NCBI GenBank assembly: GCA_003446975.1
Contig: DMAP01000429.1
Span: forward strand, 1-6,493
Source of the DNA: Clostridiales bacterium
GTDB lineage: Bacteria > Bacillota > Clostridia > Tissierellales > Dethiosulfatibacteraceae
Direction: 5' to 3'
DNA length: 6,493 bases
Shown: positions 1 to 5,053 of the stretch, piece after piece
Position numbering within the stretch: the stretch's first letter is position 1
Layout: each line of letters opens with the position of its first letter
Notes under the pieces: generated by a model
What the model saw: only the letters and a program-made list of their open reading frames with translations
What the model was told of the DNA's origin: nothing
The model's database searches: none
Program-made: the position numbers and the translations under genes

Positions 1-48
1 AATCGCTGCTTTCTTTTCTATTAGCTGAGTAATTTTTTCATTTGGCAA
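1..48 (-). CDS. N-terminus of an unidentified protein, TTG start, cut off by the window edge
   Basis: Only 16 codons are inside the window, reading MPNEKITQLIEKKAAI if the TTG at 48-46 is translated as Met. The start is supported by a strong GGAGG at 61-57, within GAGGAGGTAAC, with an 8-nt spacer, and by a candidate promoter about 40 nt further upstream. The nearby in-frame-looking ATG at 40-38 is in another frame and hits a stop after five codons, so it is rejected. The peptide is charged and probably helical, but it is too short to assign a family. Similar openings occur in acyl-CoA carboxylase carboxyltransferase subunits and in 2-hydroxyacyl-CoA dehydratase subunits, either of which would suit a CoA-transferase neighbour. 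That is a guess from context, not from a motif. Confidence 0.55.
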   Translation of the reverse strand, partial: MPNEKITQLIEKKAAI

Positions 49-89
49 TTTCGTTACCTCCTCATATCTTTTATAAATATTACTAATTA

Positions 90-118
90 AAAATACTAAT
101 AATTTCAGAAAAAGTCAA
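90..118 (-). promoter_or_regulatory. Candidate sigma-A promoter for the truncated left-edge gene
   Basis: On the minus strand, TTGACT (118-113) is followed after exactly 17 nt by TATTTT (95-90). The -35 box matches the consensus at 5 of 6 positions and the -10 box at 4 of 6. The predicted start near 83 leaves a leader of about 35 nt before the ribosome binding site and TTG start at 48. It lies in the 124-nt gap after the CoA-transferase stop, so the last gene may be transcribed independently. The surrounding DNA is very AT-rich, which raises the chance of a false match. Confidence 0.5.
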
Positions 119-172
119 TAAACTCTATTTATATAATGATATTTTCTTAATTATGCGTATTCAATTAACATG

Positions 173-1360
173 TTATTCAATAATGCTTTCTTTTATTAAT
201 TTTTGAATTTTAGCCTGATTCATATGCAACTTGCTTTTAAGCAATTCTGATGTGTGTTCTCCCAGCAACGGCGAAGGTTTCCTTACAGCATATGGCTCCT
301 CCACGAATTTTATCGGAGAATTAGGCATAATCAACTCGCCTGCTTTTGGATGAATGACTTTGACCAACATATTTCTGGCCTTGACCTGTTCGTTTTCAAA
401 CAACTTGTCAATTGTATTAATGGGGCTGTTCGGTATTCCTGCATCATCTAGACTTCTCTGCCATTCTTCAGTCGAATATTCTATAAATATCTTGTTGAGT
501 ATTGGTTTTAACTCGTGATAGTTCTCAATCCTTTTTTCATTGTTGTAAAACCTATAGTCGTTTATTAAGTTATCTCTGTTGACCAATCTGCAGAAATCTG
601 TCCATATATTGTCATTTCCTATTGCAACCATTATTTCACTGGTTCTTGTCATATATGTCTCAAAAGGTGCTATCGAAGAATGCCTATTGCCAATAGGCTC
701 AGGAATCTCTCCTGTCAAATTGTACCGCATAATAGCATTTTCGAGTATGGAAATCTGACAATCCAATATTGATATGTCGATTCTTTCTCCGTAACCCCTT
801 TCTTTGCGTCTGTACAATGCACCCATGATGCCAATCACACCATACAAGGCAGCTGTTGTATCCCCTACTGGAGCACCTACTCTAGTAGGACTTCCATTCT
901 CCTGGCCAGTGATACTCATAATTCCGCTCATTGCTTGTATTACTGCATCGTATGCCGGTCTTTCTCTGAAAGGGCCATCTTGTCCATAGCCTGATATGGA
1001 ACAGTAAATGATGTCATTATTGATAGTCTTCACTCTTTCATAATCGGTTCCAAGTTTTTCCATGGTTCCGGGTTTGTAGTTTTCCACAACCACATCAGCA
1101 TTTTTTGCCAGTTCTTCAAAAATGCCAAGACCTTCAGGTGTTCTTAAATCAATAGCCATGCTTTTCTTGTTTCGGTTAACACTCATGAAGTAAGCACTCT
1201 CACCGTTTACAAAAGGTCCAAACGCTCTAGAATCATCTCCTTTTCCGGGTTTTTCAATTTTTATGATCTCTGCACCCATGTCACCTAATATCATCGTGCA
1301 GAACGGGCCTGATAATCCTTGTGTCAGTTCTAAAACCTTAATCCCATTTAATACTCCCAC
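173..1360 (-). CDS. CaiB/BaiF family III CoA-transferase
   Basis: This 395-residue protein is a full-length family III CoA-transferase, the family of formyl-CoA transferase, CaiB and BaiF. Members move CoA from one carboxylic acid thioester to another free acid through an enzyme-bound aspartyl anhydride. The N-terminal Rossmann-like part shows the typical LSGPFCTMILGDMGAEIIKIE opening pattern (residues about 16-36), then VNRNKKS (61-67) and VVVENYKPGTMEKLG (about 90-104). GYGQDGPFRERPAYD (124-138) ends in Asp138, which corresponds to the catalytic Asp of formyl-CoA transferase. The second half (GERIDISILDCQ, then IPNSPINTIDKLFENEQ) is also normal for the family. The start is GTG, fixed by an excellent ribosome binding site. 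The gene follows hutP after 267 nt containing an apparent attenuator. The acid substrate cannot be told from sequence; no acyl-CoA racemase or oxalate-specific context is visible. Family confidence is high, substrate unknown. Confidence 0.93.
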   Translation of the reverse strand: MGVLNGIKVLELTQGLSGPFCTMILGDMGAEIIKIEKPGKGDDSRAFGPFVNGESAYFMSVNRNKKSMAIDLRTPEGLGIFEELAKNADVVVENYKPGTMEKLGTDYERVKTINNDIIYCSISGYGQDGPFRERPAYDAVIQAMSGIMSITGQENGSPTRVGAPVGDTTAALYGVIGIMGALYRRKERGYGERIDISILDCQISILENAIMRYNLTGEIPEPIGNRHSSIAPFETYMTRTSEIMVAIGNDNIWTDFCRLVNRDNLINDYRFYNNEKRIENYHELKPILNKIFIEYSTEEWQRSLDDAGIPNSPINTIDKLFENEQVKARNMLVKVIHPKAGELIMPNSPIKFVEEPYAVRKPSPLLGEHTSELLKSKLHMNQAKIQKLIKESIIE

Positions 1361-1364
1361 TTAA

Positions 1365-1375
1365 TCACCTCCTTA
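1365..1375 (-). promoter_or_regulatory. Near-perfect Shine-Dalgarno that fixes the GTG start of the CoA-transferase
   Basis: The minus strand reads AAGGAGGTGAT over 1375-1365 (the two As are at 1374-1373), about as complete a match to the 3' end of 16S rRNA as genes normally show. GGAGG ends 7 nt before the GTG at 1360-1358. The ATG 13 nt inside the gene is out of frame, so GTG is the only sensible start. The site begins directly after the U-tract of the leader terminator, so it is only transcribed when RNA polymerase reads through that terminator. Confidence 0.85.
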
Positions 1376-1376
1376 C

Positions 1377-1418
1377 AAAAAACAAAAACAAGAAAATGGC
1401 AAACCATTCGCTTGTTCT
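1377..1418 (-). terminator. Intrinsic terminator in the CoA-transferase leader, likely an attenuator
   Basis: On the minus strand the arms 1416-1404 (AACAAGCGAATGG) and 1399-1387 (CCATTTTCTTGTT) pair around a TTTG loop at 1403-1400. This gives AACAAG with CTTGTT, one C/T mismatch, then a G-T wobble and AATGG with CCATT. A further A-U pair and a G-U wobble extend the base. The stem runs into TTTTGTTTTTTG, a proper U-tract. Only the minus-strand reading has a U-tract after the hairpin. It lies 17 nt before the GTG start, leaving no room for a promoter between it and the gene. Any mRNA for the CoA-transferase must therefore cross it. Confidence 0.8.
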
Positions 1419-1443
1419 ATCTACTATTTACTCTATTTCAAGC
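1410..1443 (-). promoter_or_regulatory. Second UAG cluster with a possible antiterminator pairing
   Basis: Four TAG triplets begin at minus-strand positions 1435, 1426, 1423 and 1419, with spacings N6, N0 and N1. They sit between GCTTG (1443-1439) and CAAGC (1414-1410), which are perfectly complementary over 5 bp and would enclose all four triplets in a 24-nt loop (1438-1415). CAAGC belongs to the 5' arm of the terminator, so this pairing and the terminator are mutually exclusive. The stem is short and would need protein help. UAG/NAG triplets are the known recognition unit of B. subtilis HutP, and a hutP gene lies just upstream. Confidence 0.45.
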
Positions 1444-1490
1444 TTTATTCAACTTTCAGTCAATCCTAAAAGATAATCTATTTACTCTAT
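1424..1490 (-). repeat. Two copies of a 13-nt direct repeat, ATAGAGTAAATAG
   Basis: The identical 13-mer occurs at 1490-1478 and 1436-1424 on the minus strand, 54 nt apart. Each copy contains two UAG triplets with six bases between them. One copy lies in the loop of the upstream hairpin, the other in the second UAG cluster. Exact repetition inside a short leader suggests a duplicated protein or RNA recognition site rather than drift in AT-rich sequence. Confidence 0.7.
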
Positions 1491-1512
1491 ACTATATATT
1501 CTATTATCTTTT
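1468..1512 (-). promoter_or_regulatory. Leader hairpin I displaying UAG triplets in its loop
   Basis: The minus-strand arms AAAAGATAAT (1512-1503) and ATTATCTTTT (1477-1468) are perfectly complementary over 10 bp and enclose a 25-nt loop (1502-1478). TAG triplets begin at 1503, 1494, 1489 and 1480, with spacings N6, N2 and N6; three lie wholly inside the loop and the first overlaps the stem edge. One more TAG (1468-1466) overlaps the outer end of the 3' arm. The stem is AT-only apart from one G-C pair, so it is modest in strength, and it has no U-tract. It is read here as a display element for an RNA-binding protein. Confidence 0.5.
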
Positions 1513-1522
1513 TGTTTAAAGG

Positions 1523-1538
1523 ATGTGCATAACCACAT
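1523..1538 (-). promoter_or_regulatory. Small inverted repeat at the predicted transcript 5' end
   Basis: ATGTG and CACAT pair over 5 bp around a 6-nt centre. The predicted transcription start of the promoter at 1544-1572 falls at about 1537, inside this element. It could be a 5' stabilising hairpin or an operator half-site pair. The stem is short and chance is possible. Confidence 0.25.
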
Positions 1539-1543
1539 GCTAT

Positions 1544-1572
1544 AATCTATCATATCGTTAAATGGATGTCAA
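1544..1572 (-). promoter_or_regulatory. Candidate sigma-A promoter for the CoA-transferase leader
   Basis: A perfect TTGACA (1572-1567) is followed after 17 nt by TAGATT (1549-1544), which matches the -10 consensus at 4 of 6 positions. It lies between the hutP stop and both UAG clusters. Transcription would start near 1537 and give a leader of about 175 nt that carries both UAG clusters and the terminator. I see no intrinsic terminator between hutP and this promoter, so readthrough from the hutP operon could feed the same leader. Confidence 0.5.
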
Positions 1573-1627
1573 TATGATTATGCCTAGTTTTTTGCAATCT
1601 TTAGATACTTAAACCGTATAGATATCC

Positions 1628-2074
1628 TTAGATATTCACATATCCAAGACCTAATCGGCTATGGTTTGATAAAATGTGGTACGCCGAATTTCCATACATG
1701 GCGACAGATATCCAATGCTCACTTCGAACTATAGCAATTTTAATATGCAGATTGGCATCCAACGGCATATCCAACATCAAGCCGCGACCTGCCTCTTGGG
1801 CAGCATGAATCAAACCATGAACATGATGGGCTTCTTTATCAATGACGTCAATATTCAATGCCGCTCCAACACAGGAATTGATTATTTTCTTTTTCAAATC
1901 TCTTCCTGATCCCGCTACTTCTGTTATGACAACCTTGAGCCCTAATTCTTCAATGTATTCTTTGACGTACAACTCTCTGGTTTTGCTTTCAAGCATGGAA
2001 ATAAACACAGCCGCTTTTCCTATGTCCACTTTGCCATCTTTGGTTATGGTTTCTTTAATAAAATCTTTATTCAT
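1628..2074 (-). CDS. hutP: HutP-family histidine-responsive RNA-binding antiterminator
   Basis: The 148-residue protein matches B. subtilis HutP in length and key motifs. HutP forms a hexamer that, with L-histidine and Mg2+, binds UAG/NAG triplets in nascent RNA and prevents termination ahead of the hut genes. The H-x3-H pair at His86/His90 (VHGLIHAAQEA) aligns with the metal-binding His73/His77 of B. subtilis. His138 (SNHSRLGLG) aligns with His138, the third metal ligand, and WISVAMYG (121-128) matches the core strand. Asn137 occupies the place where, from memory, B. subtilis has the RNA-contacting Glu137, so base recognition might differ. The ATG at 2074 follows GGAG (2089-2086) with an 11-nt spacer, which is rather long. 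It is the last gene of a run with pncB, fabK and DUF2177 (19-nt gap). No hutHUIGM gene is in the window. Its most likely target is the leader just downstream. Confidence 0.9.
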   Translation of the reverse strand: MNKDFIKETITKDGKVDIGKAAVFISMLESKTRELYVKEYIEELGLKVVITEVAGSGRDLKKKIINSCVGAALNIDVIDKEAHHVHGLIHAAQEAGRGLMLDMPLDANLHIKIAIVRSEHWISVAMYGNSAYHILSNHSRLGLGYVNI

Positions 2075-2093
2075 CTAAAGTGTGTCTCCAATA

Positions 2094-2495
2094 TCATTTT
2101 ATTAGTTTATTCAAAAAGTAGCTTACTGTTGAAACCGATCCCCCCAAAAATGTCCCCCATGCGATATCTATCAGGGTTACTTTTAATGGCCAGTCTTTCA
2201 ATGTTGCAAGATTGGTCAAATCATAAGTCATATAAGTAAAGAAGCCGAAAATCGCACCCATTCTAAGTGCATATGACAGTCCCTCTCCTTGCAATGCTGG
2301 ATGGACCGCAAAATAAACCAATCCTAATATATAAAATACATAGAACAATCCCGCTGCCAACCAGTTGACTTTTTCACTCATAAGATGCCCTATATTGTTG
2401 CTATAAATGTTTTTTGCAATCAATCCAAGCCATATCAAATCTACGATAAAAAAAACGATGAGCGTAATCAGATATATCTTCCCAAATTGAGCCAT
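2094..2495 (-). CDS. DUF2177 family integral membrane protein
   Basis: The 133-residue protein is almost entirely hydrophobic, with four predicted membrane helices at about 5-26, 44-66, 75-96 and 103-126. It shows the features I associate with the DUF2177 family: an early IVDLIWLGLIAKN segment, the YMTYDLTNLATLKDWP signature (about 88-103), and DIAWG in the last helix. The Asp and Tyr residues inside these hydrophobic segments are unusual and probably functional, but the family's role is not known to me. AAGGAG (2508-2503) precedes the ATG by 7 nt. The gene follows fabK after 24 nt and precedes hutP by 19 nt, so it is likely co-transcribed with both. No signal peptide or soluble domain is present. 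Transport or lipid-related work is possible but unsupported. Confidence 0.8.
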   Translation of the reverse strand: MAQFGKIYLITLIVFFIVDLIWLGLIAKNIYSNNIGHLMSEKVNWLAAGLFYVFYILGLVYFAVHPALQGEGLSYALRMGAIFGFFTYMTYDLTNLATLKDWPLKVTLIDIAWGTFLGGSVSTVSYFLNKLIK

Positions 2496-2519
2496 AGATA
2501 CTCTCCTTATAAATGTTTA

Positions 2520-3431
2520 TCAAAACACCAATCCCTTTATCAATGCTTGAATGATCTGTTTGCAGGATAGGATTTCATTCAGAGCATTCAGACTTTGACC
2601 TACTTCTATATAACCATTGTCCACATCTCCATCAACAAATGCCTTATTATACACACCTTTCATTTTACCTGTCAAAGCTTCTCTAGGCGCATCACTGTAT
2701 TCCAATGCTAAATATTCATCGGTAAATTTATTTCGTATACCCCTTGCATCATGTCCGATGGTATGACCTAAAACAACTGAGTCCATGTCTGTAGCTTCTA
2801 TGATTCTATGTTTTACATTGATATGAGCTGGACATTCTTCTGATATTAAAAATGCAGAGCCTATCTGAACACCCTCGGCACCCATGGCAAGAGCAGCTTT
2901 CAACCCTCTCGAATCTGCTATGCCACCGGCTGCGATAACGGGTATGTTAACATTAGGCACGATATTGGTCAATAAAGCCATTATGGTATGTCTTCCGATA
3001 TGACCTCCAGCCTCCATGCCTTCGGTGACCATAGCGTCTGCTCCCGCTTTCTCCACTTTAAGTGCCTGTTTCAAATTTGCTACAACTGGTATTGTTATGA
3101 TTCCGAGTTTTTTCAATCTGTCAATATATGGTATCGGATTCCCAGCACCGAAGGTGACAAAAACTGGTTTTTCTTCGCATACAACATCTATTATTTCATC
3201 TTTGTCTTCTGCTGCCAAGACAATGTTGACACCAAATGATTTATCTGTCAATTTTCTGGCTTTTCTTACCTGTTCTTTGACCCATATTGCATTGTGACCG
3301 CCGGCGCCTATGATTCCTGCACCACCGGCATTGGATACAGCTGATGCTAACACAGCATCGGTGATAGCTGCCATTCCGCCTTGTATGATTGGGTATTTTA
3401 TATTTAGTAGTTTTGTTAATCTTGTTTGCAT
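2520..3431 (-). CDS. fabK: FabK-type enoyl-[ACP] reductase II (FMN, NAD(P)H)
   Basis: This 303-residue TIM-barrel flavoprotein would reduce trans-2-enoyl-ACP to acyl-ACP in the last step of each fatty acid elongation cycle. Landmarks in order are YPIIQGGMA (13-21), AGGAGIIGAGG (35-45), FGVNIVL (66-72), GAGNP (95-99), EGMEAGGHIG (137-146) with His144 at the same position as the catalytic His of Streptococcus pneumoniae FabK, VIAAGGIAD (165-173) for FMN phosphate binding, and GAEGVQIGSAFL (184-195). GHIG and the GHDARGIRNKFT segment (about 226-237) favour FabK over nitronate monooxygenase, the related alternative. The C-terminus ends at KGLVF, roughly 15-20 residues earlier than S. pneumoniae FabK, so the last helix is shortened. 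AGGAG (3442-3438) lies 6 nt before the ATG. No other fab gene is nearby; it sits between pncB (26 nt) and DUF2177 (24 nt). Confidence 0.85.
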   Translation of the reverse strand: MQTRLTKLLNIKYPIIQGGMAAITDAVLASAVSNAGGAGIIGAGGHNAIWVKEQVRKARKLTDKSFGVNIVLAAEDKDEIIDVVCEEKPVFVTFGAGNPIPYIDRLKKLGIITIPVVANLKQALKVEKAGADAMVTEGMEAGGHIGRHTIMALLTNIVPNVNIPVIAAGGIADSRGLKAALAMGAEGVQIGSAFLISEECPAHINVKHRIIEATDMDSVVLGHTIGHDARGIRNKFTDEYLALEYSDAPREALTGKMKGVYNKAFVDGDVDNGYIEVGQSLNALNEILSCKQIIQALIKGLVF

Positions 3432-3457
3432 GATTCACTCCTAAGTTAGTTCTTGGT

Positions 3458-4903
3458 CTAATTAATTCTATGTGTTTCCATTAATCGTTGCTTTTCAGAC
3501 CATAAATCAAAAGAAAGATTTACGAAATATCTGTCAGGGCTTTCAAACCTAAACAAATCATCCCACAGCTTTGACATTTCAATCCTGAGATTCTCTCTGA
3601 TTGCCTCTAATGTCGGCAAAGCATAGATTAATTTGCCATTCTCAAATATTTTTACCTGCAGTTTTTTAGCTGTAAAGTTTCTTGCTGTTTTGCTGATCCA
3701 GGGTGATATTGGGTCAAAAAGTTTATAGGGTTCTGAAATTTCCTCATCCTTAAAGGTTATCAAATCAGCAAATGCATTTCCGTTTCTGTTGTCACAAAGT
3801 CTCCATACTTCTTTGAATCCTGGATTTGTCACTTTCACAACTTCCTCACTAAGCTTGATTCTCGGGCTGATTTTCCCATCTTTTTCAACAGCTACCAGTT
3901 TATAGACCCCACCAAAAACAGAATCTGATTTCGCCGTAATCATTCTCTCTCCAACACCGTAGTAGTCAATTGGAGCTTTCTGTATCTCCAACTCCCTAAT
4001 TGTATACTCGTCCAATGAGTTTGAAACAGTTATCGTCGCTTCGGGAAAGCCTTCATCATCCATCATTTTTCTGGCTTGTCTTGATAGATATCCCAAATCG
4101 CCACTATCCAATCTGATTCCCTTTTTACTGTCTTTATCCATGCTTTTGAATACGTTTATCGCTTCGGGAATCCCTGATTTTAGAACATTGTAAGTATCAA
4201 CCAACAGCACCGCACTTTTGGGATATGCTTTAGCGTATGCCTCAAAAGCTGTTTTGTCATCTTCAAAAAATTGAATCCAGCTGTGGGCCATCGTCCCAAT
4301 AGCCGGTATATTAAACATCTTGGCTGCCAACAGGTTGGATGTTCCAAAGCAGCCCGCTATATAGCATGCCCTTGCGCCAAAATCTGTAGCATCAGCACCA
4401 TGAGCTCGCCTCGCCCCAAAATCCACTACTGGTTTACCGTTTGCAGCTCTTACAATCCTGTTGGCTTTCGTCGCTATAAGGCTTTGATGATTTAAAGTCA
4501 GCAATAACATGGTTTCTATTATTTGAGCCTCCATTACCGGCGCTCTTACTGTAATAATAGGTGTGTTTGGAAATACCGGAGTTCCCTCTGGAATTGCCCA
4601 AATATCTCCTGTGAACTTGAAATGTTTCAAATAATCTACAAACTCATCTGAGAATATCTTCATATGCTTGATATAATCCAGATCTTCTTGTGAAAATTTA
4701 ATATTAACCAAATAATCTATAAACTGTTCAAGTCCTGCAGTTATTGCAAATCCACCATTATCAGGAACTTTTCTATAATAGTAATCGAAATAAACAATAT
4801 GGTCTTTAACACCATTTACAAGATAACCGTTGGTCATCGTCAGCTCATACAGGTCAACCAGCATGCTCAAATTTTTCTTATGTTTCCATTTAAGATTTTC
4901 CAT
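3458..4903 (-). CDS. pncB: Nicotinate phosphoribosyltransferase
   Basis: This enzyme makes nicotinate mononucleotide from nicotinate, PRPP and ATP, the entry step of the Preiss-Handler NAD salvage route in the cytoplasm. From the ATG at 4903 it is 481 residues, normal for the longer Gram-positive type. Signatures are DLYELTMTNGYL (17-28), FDYYYRKVPDNGGFAI near the N-terminus, EGTPVFPNTPIITV (about 106-119), DFGARRAHGADA (161-172), GTMAHSW (203-209) with His207 as the expected phosphorylated His, DTYN (236-239) and RLDSGDL (264-270). A longer reading from an ATG at 4936 adds 11 residues but has no ribosome binding site, and a candidate -10 box overlaps it. The 4903 ATG is preceded by GAGG (4913-4910) and GGGGGAG (4921-4915). 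It heads the run with fabK, DUF2177 and hutP. Confidence 0.93.
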   Translation of the reverse strand: MENLKWKHKKNLSMLVDLYELTMTNGYLVNGVKDHIVYFDYYYRKVPDNGGFAITAGLEQFIDYLVNIKFSQEDLDYIKHMKIFSDEFVDYLKHFKFTGDIWAIPEGTPVFPNTPIITVRAPVMEAQIIETMLLLTLNHQSLIATKANRIVRAANGKPVVDFGARRAHGADATDFGARACYIAGCFGTSNLLAAKMFNIPAIGTMAHSWIQFFEDDKTAFEAYAKAYPKSAVLLVDTYNVLKSGIPEAINVFKSMDKDSKKGIRLDSGDLGYLSRQARKMMDDEGFPEATITVSNSLDEYTIRELEIQKAPIDYYGVGERMITAKSDSVFGGVYKLVAVEKDGKISPRIKLSEEVVKVTNPGFKEVWRLCDNRNGNAFADLITFKDEEISEPYKLFDPISPWISKTARNFTAKKLQVKIFENGKLIYALPTLEAIRENLRIEMSKLWDDLFRFESPDRYFVNLSFDLWSEKQRLMETHRIN

Positions 4904-4909
4904 ATTACG

Positions 4910-4921
4910 CCTCACTCCCCC
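4910..4921 (-). promoter_or_regulatory. Ribosome binding region that sets the pncB start at 4903
   Basis: The minus strand reads GGGGGAGTGAGG just before the ATG at 4903-4901. The inner GAGG has a 6-nt spacer and the outer GGGGGAG an 11-nt spacer. Nothing comparable precedes the upstream in-frame ATG at 4936, where the sequence is only A and T rich. The annotated protein should therefore begin MENLKWKHKKN. Confidence 0.7.
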
Positions 4922-4934
4922 GAGAATTAGTATC

Positions 4935-4963
4935 ATTATATATTAAAACCATTATCTTTTCTA
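4935..4963 (-). promoter_or_regulatory. Candidate promoter of the pncB-fabK-DUF2177-hutP run
   Basis: A perfect TATAAT (4940-4935) has TAGAAA (4963-4958) 17 nt upstream, matching the -35 consensus at 4 of 6 positions. The predicted start near 4928 leaves a leader of about 25 nt that still contains the ribosome binding region. It lies downstream of the hcp terminator, where a promoter is needed. The weak -35 box and the AT-rich surroundings limit confidence. Confidence 0.4.
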
Positions 4964-4992
4964 TAAATAGGTGGAAATAATTATAAAATATT

Positions 4993-5025
4993 AAATAAAA
5001 ACAAAGGATCGATTGCTCGACCCTC
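4993..5025 (-). terminator. Intrinsic terminator after hcp
   Basis: On the minus strand AGGGTCGA (5024-5017) pairs with TCGATCCT (5012-5005) over 8 bp, including one G-T wobble, around a GCAA tetraloop of the stable GNRA type. TTTGTTTTTATTT follows immediately. It begins about 30 nt after the hcp stop codon and separates hcp from the pncB transcription unit. Confidence 0.85.
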
Positions 5026-5053
5026 ATTTAAAGCTCAATCTTCAGTATAAAGT

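Noticed and set aside
158..181. Direct repeat TATTCAAT with an 8-nt spacer around the CoA-transferase stop codon
   Set aside because: The two 8-mers are AT-rich, overlap the gene end, and sit about 40 nt upstream of the candidate promoter; chance is a sufficient explanation.
1366..1503. TRAP-type binding site instead of a HutP site
   Set aside because: TRAP sites have about eleven GAG/UAG triplets with regular 2-3 nt spacing. Here there are nine with irregular spacing, and the adjacent regulator gene is hutP.
1541..1546. Plus-strand TATAAT in the hutP/CoA-transferase gap
   Set aside because: No -35 box lies at a sensible distance and no plus-strand gene follows it.
2988..3297. Two overlapping plus-strand open frames opposite fabK
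   Set aside because: They mirror the fabK coding sequence, and the composition of their products (Phe, Cys, Ser and Thr rich) looks like antisense translation.
2520..3431. Nitronate monooxygenase as the identity of the FabK-like protein
   Set aside because: The two families are related, but GMEAGGHIG with His144 and the GHDARGIRN segment fit FabK better. The alternative is not fully excluded.
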